From positions 17,932 to 81,931 of the forward strand of contig NZ_JAEKKT010000131.1 of NCBI RefSeq assembly GCF_019510245.1: DNA of 64,000 nt, read 5' to 3'. Positions 1 through 9,433 of the stretch are shown piece by piece (positions within the stretch are counted from its first letter, which is position 1; every line of letters starts with the position of its first letter). The position numbers and the translations under genes were made by a program. The notes beneath the pieces are model-generated. The model was not told the DNA's origin, did no database searches, and saw only the letters and a program-made list of their open reading frames with translations. This stretch comes from Streptomyces sp. (GTDB taxonomy: Bacteria > Actinomycetota > Actinomycetes > Streptomycetales > Streptomycetaceae).

Positions 1-132
1 GAGGGTGAGCAGGAGGCGGCGGGCGGCGGCACGGGTCAGGTCGCAGGCGCGGGCCACCTCGCTGAGCGTGCGCGCCGGATGCTCGGCGTCGAAGGCGCGG
101 ATGACGGCCAGGCCGCGCTCGAAGGACCTCAC
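1..132 (-). CDS. IclR-family regulator, N-terminal fragment
   Basis: The minus strand reads VRSFERGLAVIRAFDAEHPA, then an SEVARACDLTRAAARRLLLTL-like helix-turn-helix, and runs off the left edge. This is the N-terminal DNA-binding domain typical of PcaR/PobR-type IclR regulators of aromatic-acid catabolism (family knowledge). The start is uncertain. GTG at 132 begins just before the first helix; the frame stays open upstream to a TTG at 246, but no ATG or GTG is available there and the extra residues look non-coding. It is divergent from the ABC importer genes, so it may control them, although the pca-type assignment rests on the HTH alone. Confidence 0.72.
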   Translation of the reverse strand, partial: MRSFERGLAVIRAFDAEHPARTLSEVARACDLTRAAARRLLLTL

Positions 133-251
133 GAAGTGCGGTGCGCGGGCGTTCGCGGGCGTCGTCGCCTCCCCGGTCCGACTCGGCCGACACCTGGAAC
201 ACGGTGAGAGCGCGGTTCGATAACTGTCAACAATTTTGTCAGCCAAACCCA

Positions 252-281
252 TTGACCGGCTCCTCCGGCCAGTTCTACCGT
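252..281 (+). promoter_or_regulatory. Candidate housekeeping promoter of the SsuABC-like operon
   Basis: TTGACC (252-257), an 18-bp spacer and TACCGT (276-281) resemble a HrdB-type -35/-10 pair. They lie about 84 bp upstream of the substrate-binding protein start. On the opposite strand a TTGACA (230-225) could be the -35 box of the IclR gene. These are pattern matches only. Confidence 0.35.
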
Positions 282-364
282 CCCGCTCAGCACCCCCCGA
301 TCGAGCACCACTGTGCGCAGTGCGCACAGCCTGTCGGAACACCGTTGTCTGCACAGGAGGAGCC

Positions 365-1327
365 ATGCGCCGTCTGCTCGCCGGTCTCGCGACCGGCACC
401 TTCCTGCTCGCCACGGCGGCCTGCGGCTCCTCCGGGGGCTCGTCGTCCACCGCCACCTCGGGCGGCACCACCACGGTCAAGGTGGGGATCATCCCCATCG
501 TCGACGTGGCCCCCCTCTATCTCGGCGAGAAGGAGGGCTTCTTCGGCAAGCGCGGCCTGAAGCTGTCGACGACGCTCGCGCAGGGCGGCGCGGCCATCGT
601 GCCGGGGGTGACGAGCGGTCAGTTCCAGTTCGGGTTCTCCAACATGACCTCGCTGATGATCGCGCAGTCCAACGGCGTGCCCGTGCAGGCGATCGCCAGC
701 GGCGTGGCCTCGACCGGCGTCGCGGGCAAGGACTTCGGCGGGCTCGTGGTGAAGAAGGGCAGCAGCATCACCTCGCCCGGGCAGCTGGAGGGCAAGAAGG
801 TCGCGGTCAACACGCTGAAGAACATCAACGAGACCGCCGTGCGCGAGTCCGTGCGCAAGGCGGGCGGCGATCCGGACAAGGTGGACTTCGTCGAGCTCGC
901 CTTCGACCAGATGCCGGCCGCGCTCGACAAGGGTCGGATCGACGCGGCGATGGCGGTCGAGCCGGCGCTCGCGACCATGAAACTCCAGGGCGCAACCGAG
1001 ATCGCCTCGCCGCTGGTCGACGTGGCGCAGAACCTCACTGTGGCCATGTACTTCACGTCGACGTCGTACGCGCAGAAGAACCCGGCCGTCGTGAAGAAGT
1101 TCCAGGAGGCCGTCGCGGAGTCGCTGTCCTACGCGGACGCGCACCCGGACGCGGTCCGGCAGATCGTCACCACCTACACCAAGACCCCGGCCGATGTCCT
1201 GGCCAAGGTGACGCTGCCCAAGTGGCCCGCCGAGGCGAACCGTTCGTCGATCGAGGCGCTGGAGAAGCTCAGCGAGCAGGACGGCCTCTTCAAGGCGGCC
1301 CCCGACCTGGACAAGCTGCTGCCGTGA
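365..1327 (+). CDS. ABC transporter substrate-binding lipoprotein (NMT1/SsuA-like)
   Basis: A 320-aa protein with a lipoprotein signal peptide; the lipobox Cys is residue 20 (LATAAC). The mature part begins VKVGIIPIVDVAPLYLGEKE, the hallmark of the NMT1/SsuA/TauA fold that binds small organic anions or vitamin precursors (sulfonates, nitrate, taurine, pyrimidines). The ATG at 365 is chosen because AGGAGG lies just upstream and the signal peptide starts there. Its stop overlaps the next gene by 4 nt. The substrate is unknown: sulfonate import is the default for this family, and proximity to an IclR regulator leaves an aromatic acid possible. Confidence 0.85.
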   Translation: MRRLLAGLATGTFLLATAACGSSGGSSSTATSGGTTTVKVGIIPIVDVAPLYLGEKEGFFGKRGLKLSTTLAQGGAAIVPGVTSGQFQFGFSNMTSLMIAQSNGVPVQAIASGVASTGVAGKDFGGLVVKKGSSITSPGQLEGKKVAVNTLKNINETAVRESVRKAGGDPDKVDFVELAFDQMPAALDKGRIDAAMAVEPALATMKLQGATEIASPLVDVAQNLTVAMYFTSTSYAQKNPAVVKKFQEAVAESLSYADAHPDAVRQIVTTYTKTPADVLAKVTLPKWPAEANRSSIEALEKLSEQDGLFKAAPDLDKLLP

Positions 1328-2109
1328 GGAAACCCGTGAAGGGGCTGAACACCGCACTCGGTGCGGCCGGGCTCGCGGCCTTCCTCGCCCTCGGCGAGGC
1401 GGTGCCGCGGCTCAGCCTGGTCAAGGCGGACTACTTCCCGCCCACCAGCAGGATCGCCCGCGCCCTCGGCACCGAACTCGTCGACGGCGCTTTCTGGTCG
1501 GCGCTCGGCGACACCCTCACCGGCTGGGCGGTGGGCCTAGCCGTCGCGGTCGGCGCCGGCATCGTGGCCGGCGTCGTCCTCTCGGTCGTCCCGCACCTGC
1601 GCGCGGCCACCGCCTCCACGATCGAGTTCCTGCGCCCGATCCCCTCGGTCGCGCTGATCCCCCTCGCCGTCCTCCTCTACGGCACCGAACTCCGCTCGGT
1701 CCTCCTGCTCGTCGTCTACGCCTCGTTCTGGCAGGTGCTGATCCAGGTGATGTACGGCGTCCAGGACGTCGACCCGGTCGCCGAGGAGACGGCACGGTCG
1801 TACGGTCTCGGCACCTGGGCCCGGGTCCGCCACCTGCTGTGGCCGACCGCCCTGCCGTACGTCATGACCGGCGTCCGGCTGGCCGCCGCGGTCGCGCTGA
1901 TCCTCACCATCACCGCCGAACTGGTCATCGGGGCACCGGGGTTGGGGCAGCAGATCGCGGTGGCCCAGGCCTCGCAGGCGGTGCCGGACATGTACGCCCT
2001 GATCGTGGTGACCGGCCTGCTGGGGCTCGTCATCAACGTGGGCGCCCGGTCGGTGGAGCGGCGGGCGCTGGCCTGGCACCAGTCGGTGCGCGGGGAGGTG
2101 GCGGTGTGA
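1324..2109 (+). CDS. ABC transporter permease (SsuC/TauC-like), first
   Basis: A 261-aa integral membrane permease with about six hydrophobic segments and the EAA-type loop EETARSYGLGTWARVRHLLW, which docks the ATPase. It starts at GTG 1324 within the GTGA overlap with the upstream binding protein; an internal GTG at 1336 is possible. It ends by the same overlap with a second, paralogous permease, so the channel is probably a heterodimer, whereas most SsuC/TauC importers are homodimeric. Confidence 0.85.
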   Translation: MRKPVKGLNTALGAAGLAAFLALGEAVPRLSLVKADYFPPTSRIARALGTELVDGAFWSALGDTLTGWAVGLAVAVGAGIVAGVVLSVVPHLRAATASTIEFLRPIPSVALIPLAVLLYGTELRSVLLLVVYASFWQVLIQVMYGVQDVDPVAEETARSYGLGTWARVRHLLWPTALPYVMTGVRLAAAVALILTITAELVIGAPGLGQQIAVAQASQAVPDMYALIVVTGLLGLVINVGARSVERRALAWHQSVRGEVAV

Positions 2110-2882
2110 GGAACGTACTGCTGAGGACCGGGTACGTCCTCGCCCTGCCCGCCGTCCTGGTCGCGCTGTGGTGGCTGGCCTCCGCCGGCAGCACGGACGT
2201 CTACTGGCCGCCGCTGCGCACGATCCTGAAGACCTTCCCGGACGTCTGGACCGGTCAGCGGCTCCGCGACGACCTGCTGCGCAGTGTGCTGCGGCTGCTC
2301 GCCGGGTACGCGTCGGCGGCCGTCGTGGGCGTGGCCCTGGGCACGGTCATCGGCTCGTACCGGCGGGTGCGGGCGGTGTGCGAACCGGTCCTGGAGTTCC
2401 TGCGGGCTGTGCCACCGCCGGTGCTCGTCCCGGTCATCATGCTGTTCGCGGGGATCGGCGACTCCATGAAGATCGTGGTGATCGCCAGCGGCTGCGTGTG
2501 GCCGATCCTGCTCAACACGGTCGAGGGTGTCCGGGCGGTCGATCCGGTGATGGCGGAGACGGCCCGTTCCTACGGCATCACAGGCGTGGCCCGGCTGCGT
2601 ACGCTGGTACTGCGTTCGGCGAGTCCGCAGATCTTCGCGGGTCTGCGGCAGGCGCTGTCGATCGGGATCATCCTGATGGTCATCAGCGAGATGTTCGCGG
2701 CCAGCAACGGGCTCGGTTTCACCATCGTGCAGTTCCAGCGCGAGTTCGCGATCCCCGACATGTGGACCGGGATCCTGCTGCTGGGCCTGCTCGGCTTCGT
2801 GCTGTCGGTGGTCTTCCAGGTGGTCGAGCGGCGGGTGCTCGGCTGGTACCACGGGCTGCGCGCGACATCCCGGCGGTCCTGA
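2106..2882 (+). CDS. ABC transporter permease (SsuC/TauC-like), second
   Basis: A 258-aa permease of the same BPD_transp_1 fold as the upstream gene, with EAA loop AETARSYGITGVARLRTLVL. GTG 2106 overlaps the previous stop by 4 nt and the ATPase follows directly. The two permeases clearly share a fold but are not near-identical, suggesting an old duplication and a heterodimeric channel. They are co-transcribed with the binding protein and ATPase. Confidence 0.85.
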   Translation: MRNVLLRTGYVLALPAVLVALWWLASAGSTDVYWPPLRTILKTFPDVWTGQRLRDDLLRSVLRLLAGYASAAVVGVALGTVIGSYRRVRAVCEPVLEFLRAVPPPVLVPVIMLFAGIGDSMKIVVIASGCVWPILLNTVEGVRAVDPVMAETARSYGITGVARLRTLVLRSASPQIFAGLRQALSIGIILMVISEMFAASNGLGFTIVQFQREFAIPDMWTGILLLGLLGFVLSVVFQVVERRVLGWYHGLRATSRRS

Positions 2883-3725
2883 ATGAACCTCGCGAAGGGG
2901 CGGTCCATGCTCGACGTACGCGGCCTGAAGAAGGTCTACGACGGATCCGGCCGCCGCGTGGAGGCGGTACGGGACCTCACCTTCACCGTGGCGGCGGGTG
3001 AACTCGTCTGCCTGGTCGGGCCGTCGGGCTGCGGCAAGACCACCCTGCTGAAGTGCATGGGCGGCCTGCTCACCCCGAGCGGCGGTGAAGTCCTCCTGGA
3101 GGGGCGGCAGGTGACCGGGCCGCCGCCCGGGACGGCGTTCGTCTTCCAGGAGTACGGCCGCAGCCTGTTCCCCTGGATGCGGGTCGCCGAGAACATCGAA
3201 CTCCCGCTGAAGCAGAAGCATCTGCCGCGCGACCGGCGGAAGGAGCTGGTCGCCGACGCGCTGGGTTCGGTCGGACTCGCGGACGCCGCCGGTGCCTACC
3301 CGTGGCAGCTCTCCGGCGGTATGCAGCAGCGGGTGGCGATCGCGCGCGCCCTCGCCTACGAGCCCCGGGTGCTGCTCATGGACGAGCCGTTCGCCGCCGT
3401 CGACGCCCAGACCCGGGCCGATCTGGAGGACCTCGTCCGGAGGCTGTGGCGGGAGCGCGGGATCACGATCCTGTTCGTCACGCACGACATCGACGAGGCG
3501 GTCTACCTGGGGCAGCGGGTGATCGTCCTCTCCGCCTCCCCGACCGTGGTCCGCGAGCAGCTGAAGGTCGATCTGCCGGACGAGCGCGACCAGCTGCACA
3601 CGCGGGTCGCCCCGCGCTTCGCCGAGTTGCGGACCCATGTGTACGAGCAGATCCAGGCGGCGAAGCGCGGGGTTCCCCGGGGGGAGGGCCCGGTCACGGC
3701 GTCAGATACGCCTCCACCTCGCTGA
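2883..3725 (+). CDS. ABC transporter ATPase (SsuB/TauB-like)
   Basis: A 280-aa nucleotide-binding subunit. Walker A is GPSGCGKTT (residues 46-54), signature LSGGMQQ (144-150), Walker B VLLMDEP (164-170) and H-loop His 202. Length and motif spacing match SsuB/TauB. ATG 2883 abuts the permease stop; an internal ATG at 2907 (MLDVRGLKK) has a GAAGGGG upstream and may be the true start. The 3' end overlaps the convergent GH87 gene by 32 nt, so the two transcripts terminate inside each other. Confidence 0.88.
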   Translation: MNLAKGRSMLDVRGLKKVYDGSGRRVEAVRDLTFTVAAGELVCLVGPSGCGKTTLLKCMGGLLTPSGGEVLLEGRQVTGPPPGTAFVFQEYGRSLFPWMRVAENIELPLKQKHLPRDRRKELVADALGSVGLADAAGAYPWQLSGGMQQRVAIARALAYEPRVLLMDEPFAAVDAQTRADLEDLVRRLWRERGITILFVTHDIDEAVYLGQRVIVLSASPTVVREQLKVDLPDERDQLHTRVAPRFAELRTHVYEQIQAAKRGVPRGEGPVTASDTPPPR

Positions 3726-5871
3726 ACTGGCCGGCCGGCCAGCCGTTGTTGGCGGTGACGGTGAGCCGCAGGTAGCGCAGGCTGGTGGTGCCGGGCAGGG
3801 GTACGGTGACGGTGTTGCCGGTGGCCGGGTCGAAGCGGTAGCCCGTGGCGCCCACCACGGTCGAGTAGTTCGACCCGTCGGTGCTGCCCAGCACGGTGAC
3901 GGTCTGGGTCCGGGCGGCCCAGGCGGAGGACGGCGGCAGCTTCAGCACCAGCCGCCGGGCGGCGTAGGAGGAGCCGAGGTCGACGGTGAGCGACTGTGGG
4001 AAGGCGTTGTTGGTGGACTCCCAGTAGCTGTTCGCGTCGCCGTCGACCGCCTTGCCCGGGGTGTAGACGTCCTGCGAGCCGGTGGCGGTCGCCGGGCGTC
4101 CCTTGGCGAGGTTGCGGTTCGGGTCCGGGTCGGGGTTGCCCTGCCCGGGCGTCGGCCAGCTGGAGCAGTCCGACCAGGTACTCGACCAGCCGGAGTTGCC
4201 ACCGCCGTCGGTGAGCGCGAAGGAGCCGGAGTTCGCCGGGTAGGGGCAGTTGTAGATGCCGGCCGCGCCGACGCCGGTGGCGGTGACGTTGCGGAAGGCG
4301 GCGGCGCCCTGCGCCTCGGCCTGGACCACGACCGTGCCGGTGTTCTGCACGGTCGCACCCGTGACGTTGACGTTGCGGACCGGATACCCCTGCCCGCCGC
4401 CGGAGACGAACTCGAAGGCGCTGTAGGGGCTGTTGGTGATCGTGGTGTTGGTGATGTCGACGGTTGCGTTGATGGCGCTGTCGTACGAGTCGACGCGCAG
4501 CGCACCCATCGGGTGGTTCCAGTTGGGGTTCATCGCGCCCGTGCGCACCAGCGTGTTGCCGTCGACCGTGATGGTTCCGGACAGCGGCGAGAACGGGTCG
4601 AGGAACTTCTGGTTGGAGATGGCGATACCGCTGCCGAGGGCGTTGGTGTCGGAGATCAGGTTGTTCTTCACCGAGATGTCGGTGCCGCCGTAGATCGCGA
4701 TGCCGTTGGCCAGGTTCGGCTGGGAGATCGTGTTGTTCGCGAAGCTCGAGTTGGTGTCGGCCGAGTTCAGCGACCACATGGCGAGGGAGTCGTCGCCCTG
4801 GTTGCGCAGGAAGTTGTTGCGGACCTGGACACCGTGGGCGTTGCCGTTGAGGTTGAGGCCGTCGGCGGTGGTATCGAGGATGCGGTTGTTCTCGACGACG
4901 AGGTTGTCGTTGTTGCCGGTCAGCCAGAACCCGCACTTGAGGTGCTGGATCCACATGCCGGAGACCGAGCTGTTCGGACCGAGCGAGCCGTTGACGAAGT
5001 TGTCCGGGTTGGAGTCGACGCGTTCGGTGACCTCGCCGACGACCGCGAAGTTGCTGATGTGGACGTTCCCGGAGGAGCTGGACTGGTCGATGAACCGCGA
5101 GGTGTGCACGACCGAGTACCAGCTGCCGGCGCCCAGCAGGGTCACGTTCTGCACGCCGCTCAGCGAGGACGTCAGCCTGTAGTCGCCCGGCGGGATCCAC
5201 ACCGTCCCGCCCTGGGCGGCGGCGATGGCGTCCCGGAAGGCCTGGGTGGAGTCGCCGTTGCCGCTCGGGTCGGCGCCCTTGGAGACGACGGAGACCGAGC
5301 CGGCGGGCTGCGAGGCGGCCGCGGCGACCTGCTCGAAGTCGGCGACGTCGACGGTGACCTGGGTGCCGGTGGACTCGAAGGCGACCTTGTCGCCGGCCTG
5401 GATGTTCTGGCCGAGCATCAGCCGGGCGTTGTCGAAGAAGTGGTGCTGCTTGGCGCCCGCGATCCAGCCCGTGTCGACGTAGGAGTACTTCGACGTGACG
5501 GCCAGGGTCTTCGCCAGCCTGACCCCGTTGACGTACACGTTCAGCGTGCCGGTCTGGCCGTCGGGGACGCTGTAGGAGAGGTTCACGGCGTTGGCCGCCC
5601 GGGGCGCGGTGAACTCGACCCGCTGCCCGGAGGTCAGGCGCACGGCCTGGCGGCCTGAGGCCTCGGAGGCGAGGGTGCCCTGGGTGTAGTCGGGGCCGAT
5701 CCTGGTGCCGGTGGTGGTCGCGGACTCCGCCTCGACCGAGGTGAAGGGGAGGCTCGCGCCCGCGGCCGCGTGGGCGGCGGGCGCGAGGGCGACGAGCATG
5801 CCCGCGGCGAGCGCGACGGCCGCCGCAACTGCTGGCATGCTCCTGACAGCTCTGCCTGTGGGGTGCTGCAT
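3694..5871 (-). CDS. Secreted GH87 alpha-1,3-glucanase (mutanase/mycodextranase-like)
   Basis: A 725-aa secreted enzyme: signal peptide (cleavage near AHA-AA, about residue 35), a CBM6/35-like module (about 40-185), a right-handed parallel beta-helix (about 190-580) and a C-terminal F5/8-type (discoidin) sugar-binding module (about 585-725). TADG (D337) and GDD (D360/D361) have the spacing of the three catalytic aspartates of GH87 alpha-1,3-glucanases. Predicted action: endo-hydrolysis of alpha-1,3-glucan (fungal walls, bacterial mutan) or alternating nigeran. It is last in the LacI-MalEFG-GH13 cluster, 55 nt after the alpha-glucosidase, with an AGGGATC RBS. The family assignment rests on motifs, so another beta-helix glucanase is possible. 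Confidence 0.75.
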   Translation of the reverse strand: MQHPTGRAVRSMPAVAAAVALAAGMLVALAPAAHAAAGASLPFTSVEAESATTTGTRIGPDYTQGTLASEASGRQAVRLTSGQRVEFTAPRAANAVNLSYSVPDGQTGTLNVYVNGVRLAKTLAVTSKYSYVDTGWIAGAKQHHFFDNARLMLGQNIQAGDKVAFESTGTQVTVDVADFEQVAAAASQPAGSVSVVSKGADPSGNGDSTQAFRDAIAAAQGGTVWIPPGDYRLTSSLSGVQNVTLLGAGSWYSVVHTSRFIDQSSSSGNVHISNFAVVGEVTERVDSNPDNFVNGSLGPNSSVSGMWIQHLKCGFWLTGNNDNLVVENNRILDTTADGLNLNGNAHGVQVRNNFLRNQGDDSLAMWSLNSADTNSSFANNTISQPNLANGIAIYGGTDISVKNNLISDTNALGSGIAISNQKFLDPFSPLSGTITVDGNTLVRTGAMNPNWNHPMGALRVDSYDSAINATVDITNTTITNSPYSAFEFVSGGGQGYPVRNVNVTGATVQNTGTVVVQAEAQGAAAFRNVTATGVGAAGIYNCPYPANSGSFALTDGGGNSGWSSTWSDCSSWPTPGQGNPDPDPNRNLAKGRPATATGSQDVYTPGKAVDGDANSYWESTNNAFPQSLTVDLGSSYAARRLVLKLPPSSAWAARTQTVTVLGSTDGSNYSTVVGATGYRFDPATGNTVTVPLPGTTSLRYLRLTVTANNGWPAGQFSEVEAYLTP

Positions 5872-5926
5872 GGGCTGATCCCTTCGGGTGTGGGGGGACG
5901 GGGATGGCGCGAGCGGTACCGGCGGC

Positions 5927-7561
5927 TCAGCTCGTCAGCCAGGCCGCCGTGTCCTGCGGCAGCCGGCCGGCGTCGTCCAGCGGGCCGCTGCTGAGCAGGA
6001 GTCGGGAGTGGGCGGGAAGTTCGGCGGAGGTGGCGGCGAGGTTGACCACGCACGTCACGCCGTCGCCGCGGGTGAAGGCGAGGACGCCCTCCGGAGCGGG
6101 CAGCCAGGTCAGCGGGCCGGCACCGAACCGCGGGCGCAGCGCCACGGCGCGCCGGTAGAGGGAGAGCACCGAGTCCGCGTCGTCCTGCTGCCGGTCGACC
6201 GCGTACGACGCCCAGCCGGCCGGTTGCGGCAGCCACGGCTCCTCGCGCGAGCCGAAGCCCGCGTGCGGCGCCCCGGCCGCCCAGGGCAGCGGCACCCGGC
6301 AGCCGTCCCGGCCGGGGTCGGTGCCGCCGGACCGGAAGTACATCGGGTCCTGGATGCGGTCGGCCGGGATCTCGGCCTCCGGCAGCCCCAGCTCCTCGCC
6401 CTGGTAGATGTACACCGCGCCCGGCAGGGCCAGGGACAGCAGGGCGGCCGCGCGGGCCCGGCGGGTCCCGAGGGCGAGGTCCGTCGGGACGCCGAAGGCC
6501 TTGGCCGCGAAGTCGAAGCCGGTCTCCTCGCGGCCGTACCGGGTGGCGGTGCGGGTCACGTCGTGGTTGCACAGCACCCAGGTGGCGGGGGCGCCGACCG
6601 GGGCGTGCTCGGCCAGGGTGGTGTCGATCGAGGTCCGCAGCCGGGCCGCGTCCCAGGGGCAGGACAGGAAGGAGAAGTTGAACGCGGTGTGGAGTTCGTC
6701 GGGGCGCAGGTAGCGGGCGAAGCGCTCGGCGTCGGGGAGCCAGACCTCGCCGACGAAGACGCCGTCGTAGGCATCGGCGACCGCGCGCCAGGAGCGGTAG
6801 ATGTCGTGGAGTTCGTCGCGGTCGACGAAGGGGTGGGGATGCGGGTCCGTGGCCAGGTCGGGCAGGTCCGGGTCCTTGGCGAGCAGGGCGGCCGAGTCGA
6901 TGCGGACGCCCGCGACGCCCCGCTCGAACCAGAAGCGCAGGATGTCCTCGTGTTCCTGGTGGACGGCCGGATGGGCCCAGTTGAGGTCGGGCTGTTCCGG
7001 GGTGAAGAGGTGGAGGTACCACTCGCCGTCGGGCAGCCGGGTCCAGACCGGCTCGGTGGAGCCGACGAACTGCGAGGGCCAGTCGTTGGGCGGGAGGTCG
7101 CCGTCCGGACCGCGGCCGGGACGGAAGTGGAACAGCTCGCGCTCCGGGCTGCCCGGCCCGGCGGCCAGTGCCGCCCGGAACCAGGGGTGCTGGTCCGAGA
7201 CGTGGTTGGGGACGATGTCGACGATCGTCCGGATGCCCAGCTCCCTGGCTTCCGCGATGAGTTTCTCGGCCTCGGCGAGGGTGCCGAAGGCCGGGTCGAT
7301 GGCCCGGTAGTCGGCGACGTCGTAACCGCCGTCCTTCATGGGGGACGGGTACCAGGGGCTGAACCACAGTGCGTCCACGCCGAGTTCGGCGAGGTACGGC
7401 AGCTTCGCGCGGACGCCCGCGAGGTCACCGGTGCCGTCGCCGTCGCCGTCGGCGAAGCTGCGGACGTACACCTGGTAGATGACGGCCGACCGCCACCAGT
7501 CGTGGTCCTCGTGGTCTTCGCGGTCCTCGGGGTCCTTCGGGGCATGGCTGGGCTGTCCCAC
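5927..7561 (-). CDS. GH13 alpha-glucosidase (oligo-alpha-glucosidase)
   Basis: A 544-aa cytoplasmic enzyme without a signal peptide. The GH13 barrel begins WWRSAVIYQVYVRSF; catalytic residues are the nucleophile D222 (RIDSA), acid/base E272 (GEVW) and stabiliser D334 (NHD). Length and the N-terminal motif fit the oligo-1,6-glucosidase/alpha-glucosidase subfamilies, which release glucose from maltose-, isomaltose- or nigerose-type oligosaccharides. It lies 31 nt after the importer permease gene, so it should act on the imported sugar, here probably nigero-oligosaccharides made by the GH87 enzyme. The first 20 residues are an unusual acidic/His-rich extension. Confidence 0.88.
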   Translation of the reverse strand: MGQPSHAPKDPEDREDHEDHDWWRSAVIYQVYVRSFADGDGDGTGDLAGVRAKLPYLAELGVDALWFSPWYPSPMKDGGYDVADYRAIDPAFGTLAEAEKLIAEARELGIRTIVDIVPNHVSDQHPWFRAALAAGPGSPERELFHFRPGRGPDGDLPPNDWPSQFVGSTEPVWTRLPDGEWYLHLFTPEQPDLNWAHPAVHQEHEDILRFWFERGVAGVRIDSAALLAKDPDLPDLATDPHPHPFVDRDELHDIYRSWRAVADAYDGVFVGEVWLPDAERFARYLRPDELHTAFNFSFLSCPWDAARLRTSIDTTLAEHAPVGAPATWVLCNHDVTRTATRYGREETGFDFAAKAFGVPTDLALGTRRARAAALLSLALPGAVYIYQGEELGLPEAEIPADRIQDPMYFRSGGTDPGRDGCRVPLPWAAGAPHAGFGSREEPWLPQPAGWASYAVDRQQDDADSVLSLYRRAVALRPRFGAGPLTWLPAPEGVLAFTRGDGVTCVVNLAATSAELPAHSRLLLSSGPLDDAGRLPQDTAAWLTS

Positions 7562-7592
7562 GGGGCGAACCTTTCTGTCGGAGGAAGGGCCG

Positions 7593-8474
7593 TCAGCCCT
7601 TGGTGCTGCCCGCGCTGATCCCGGCGATGATGTGCCGCTGGAAGACGAGGAACAGCGCGACCATCGGGATGCTGGCGATCACCATCGCGGCGATGAGCAC
7701 GGTGAGCTGGATGTTCTGCGACAGCTGGACCAGGGCCACGCTGATGGGCTGCTTGTCCGTGTCGGAGAAGACCATCAGCGGCCACAGGAAGTCCTGCCAG
7801 ACCGCCACCAGGGCGAAGATCGACACGACCCCGAGGACCGGACGGGACATGGGCAGGACCACGGACCAGAGGGTGCGCAGCTTTCCGGCGCCGTCGATCT
7901 CGGCGGCCTCCAGGACGTCGCGGGGCAGCTGGTCGAAGAACCGCTTGAGGAGATAGAGGTTGAAGGCGTTGGCGACGGCCGGCAGCCAGATGCCGAGCGG
8001 GTCGTTGAGCAGGCTGGTGTGGATGAACGGCAGGGCGGCGACGGTCAGGTACTTGGGGACGACCAGGGCCTGGGCCGGCACCATCAGGGTGGCCAGGATG
8101 CCGCCGAGGATCACCTTGCCGAAGGCCGGCTTCAGCTTCGACAGGGCGTAGGCGGCGGCCGTGCAGAACACCAGCTGGAAGGCCCAGGCACCGGCGGCCT
8201 GCACCACCGTGTTCCACAGGTGCTCCGGGAGCTGCATCAGGTCCCAGGCATCGGTGTAGCCGGACAGGTGCCAGTGCCTGGGGACGACGGTGGGCGGGGT
8301 CCGGGCTATCTCGTCCGGCGACTTCATCGCCCCGGTCACCATCCAGTACACGGGGAACAGGAAGGCGAGCGCGAAGAGGACGACGACACCGGTGAAGACG
8401 CTCCAGTAGACCGCCCTCCCGCGTGGACGGGCCAGCGTCGCGGGCGAGATCAGGGTGCGGGTGGCGCCGCTCAT
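7593..8474 (-). CDS. Sugar ABC transporter permease, MalG type
   Basis: A 293-aa CUT1-family permease with six predicted membrane helices and the EAA loop EAAEIDGAGKLRTLWSVVLP. The ATG at 8474 overlaps the MalF-type permease stop (ATGA). No cognate ATPase is encoded nearby; in Streptomyces such CUT1 importers usually share the global ATPase MsiK. Works with the MalF- and MalE-like genes upstream. Confidence 0.9.
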   Translation of the reverse strand: MSGATRTLISPATLARPRGRAVYWSVFTGVVVLFALAFLFPVYWMVTGAMKSPDEIARTPPTVVPRHWHLSGYTDAWDLMQLPEHLWNTVVQAAGAWAFQLVFCTAAAYALSKLKPAFGKVILGGILATLMVPAQALVVPKYLTVAALPFIHTSLLNDPLGIWLPAVANAFNLYLLKRFFDQLPRDVLEAAEIDGAGKLRTLWSVVLPMSRPVLGVVSIFALVAVWQDFLWPLMVFSDTDKQPISVALVQLSQNIQLTVLIAAMVIASIPMVALFLVFQRHIIAGISAGSTKG

Positions 8475-9430
8475 CCGTCCTCCCCGGACCGGGTCAGCCG
8501 CAGGTACACGGCGGAGAAGATGCCGAGCAGCACCAGGAGCATCACGCTGAGCGCGCAGGCGCCGCCGAAGTCGTTGTAGAGGAAGGCGTACTTGTAGATC
8601 AGGTAGAGCACGGTGACCGTGGCGTTCTCCGGGCCGCCGCCCGTGATGACGAACGGTTCGGTGAACACCTGCATGGTGGCGATGATCTGGAGCAGCATCA
8701 GCATGAGCACGACGAACCGGGTCTGGGGGATCGTCACGTGCCGGACGCGCTGCAGGAGGTTCGCGCCGTCCAGTTCGGCGGCCTCGTACAGCTCGCCGGG
8801 GATGGACTGGAGGGCGGCCAGGTAGATCAGGACGGTGCCGCCCATGTTGGCCCAGGTGGCCACGATCACCAGGGAGACGAGCGCGGTGCCGGTGCCGTTG
8901 GTCCAGTTCGAGGTGGGCAGGTGCAGGAAGCGCAGCGTCTCGTTGGCGAGGCCGGCCCCCGGGTCGTAGAACCACTTCCACAGCAGGGCGCTGACCACCG
9001 GCGGGATCATCACCGGGAGGTAGACCACGACCCGGAAGAACGCCTTGGCGTGCCGCAGTTCGTTGAGGACCAGGGCGAGGACGAAGGGGATCGCGAAGCC
9101 GATCAGCAGGGCCAGCAGCGTGAAGGTGAGGGTGTTGCGCCAGGCCGCCGAGAACTCGGGGTCGTGCAGGACCCGGGTGAAGTTGGCGGTGCCGACCCAC
9201 TCGGCCGACGAGCCGGGCGTGTACTTCTGGAAGGAGATCACGACAGCGCGGATCGCCGGGTACCAGGAGAACAGGGCGAAGCAGATCAGTCCGCCGAGCA
9301 GGAACCCGTAGGCGCTGGCCTGGTCGGTGATCCGGCGCCGCCTCCGGTCCCCTGCCGGGGGCGGCGCCGGGGTCTGCCGGGCGCCGGCCGCCGCCTGGGC
9401 GGGTCGTCGCGCGGCCGTCTTGGTCGTCAC
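8471..9430 (-). CDS. Sugar ABC transporter permease, MalF type
   Basis: A 319-aa CUT1 permease. A Pro/Arg-rich cytoplasmic N-terminus (about 35 residues) is followed by six predicted membrane helices and the EAA loop EAAELDGANLLQRVRHVTIP. It starts 3 nt after the binding-protein stop and overlaps the MalG-type gene by 4 nt, so the three are translationally coupled. Confidence 0.9.
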   Translation of the reverse strand: MTTKTAARRPAQAAAGARQTPAPPPAGDRRRRRITDQASAYGFLLGGLICFALFSWYPAIRAVVISFQKYTPGSSAEWVGTANFTRVLHDPEFSAAWRNTLTFTLLALLIGFAIPFVLALVLNELRHAKAFFRVVVYLPVMIPPVVSALLWKWFYDPGAGLANETLRFLHLPTSNWTNGTGTALVSLVIVATWANMGGTVLIYLAALQSIPGELYEAAELDGANLLQRVRHVTIPQTRFVVLMLMLLQIIATMQVFTEPFVITGGGPENATVTVLYLIYKYAFLYNDFGGACALSVMLLVLLGIFSAVYLRLTRSGEDG

Positions 9431-9433
9431 GGG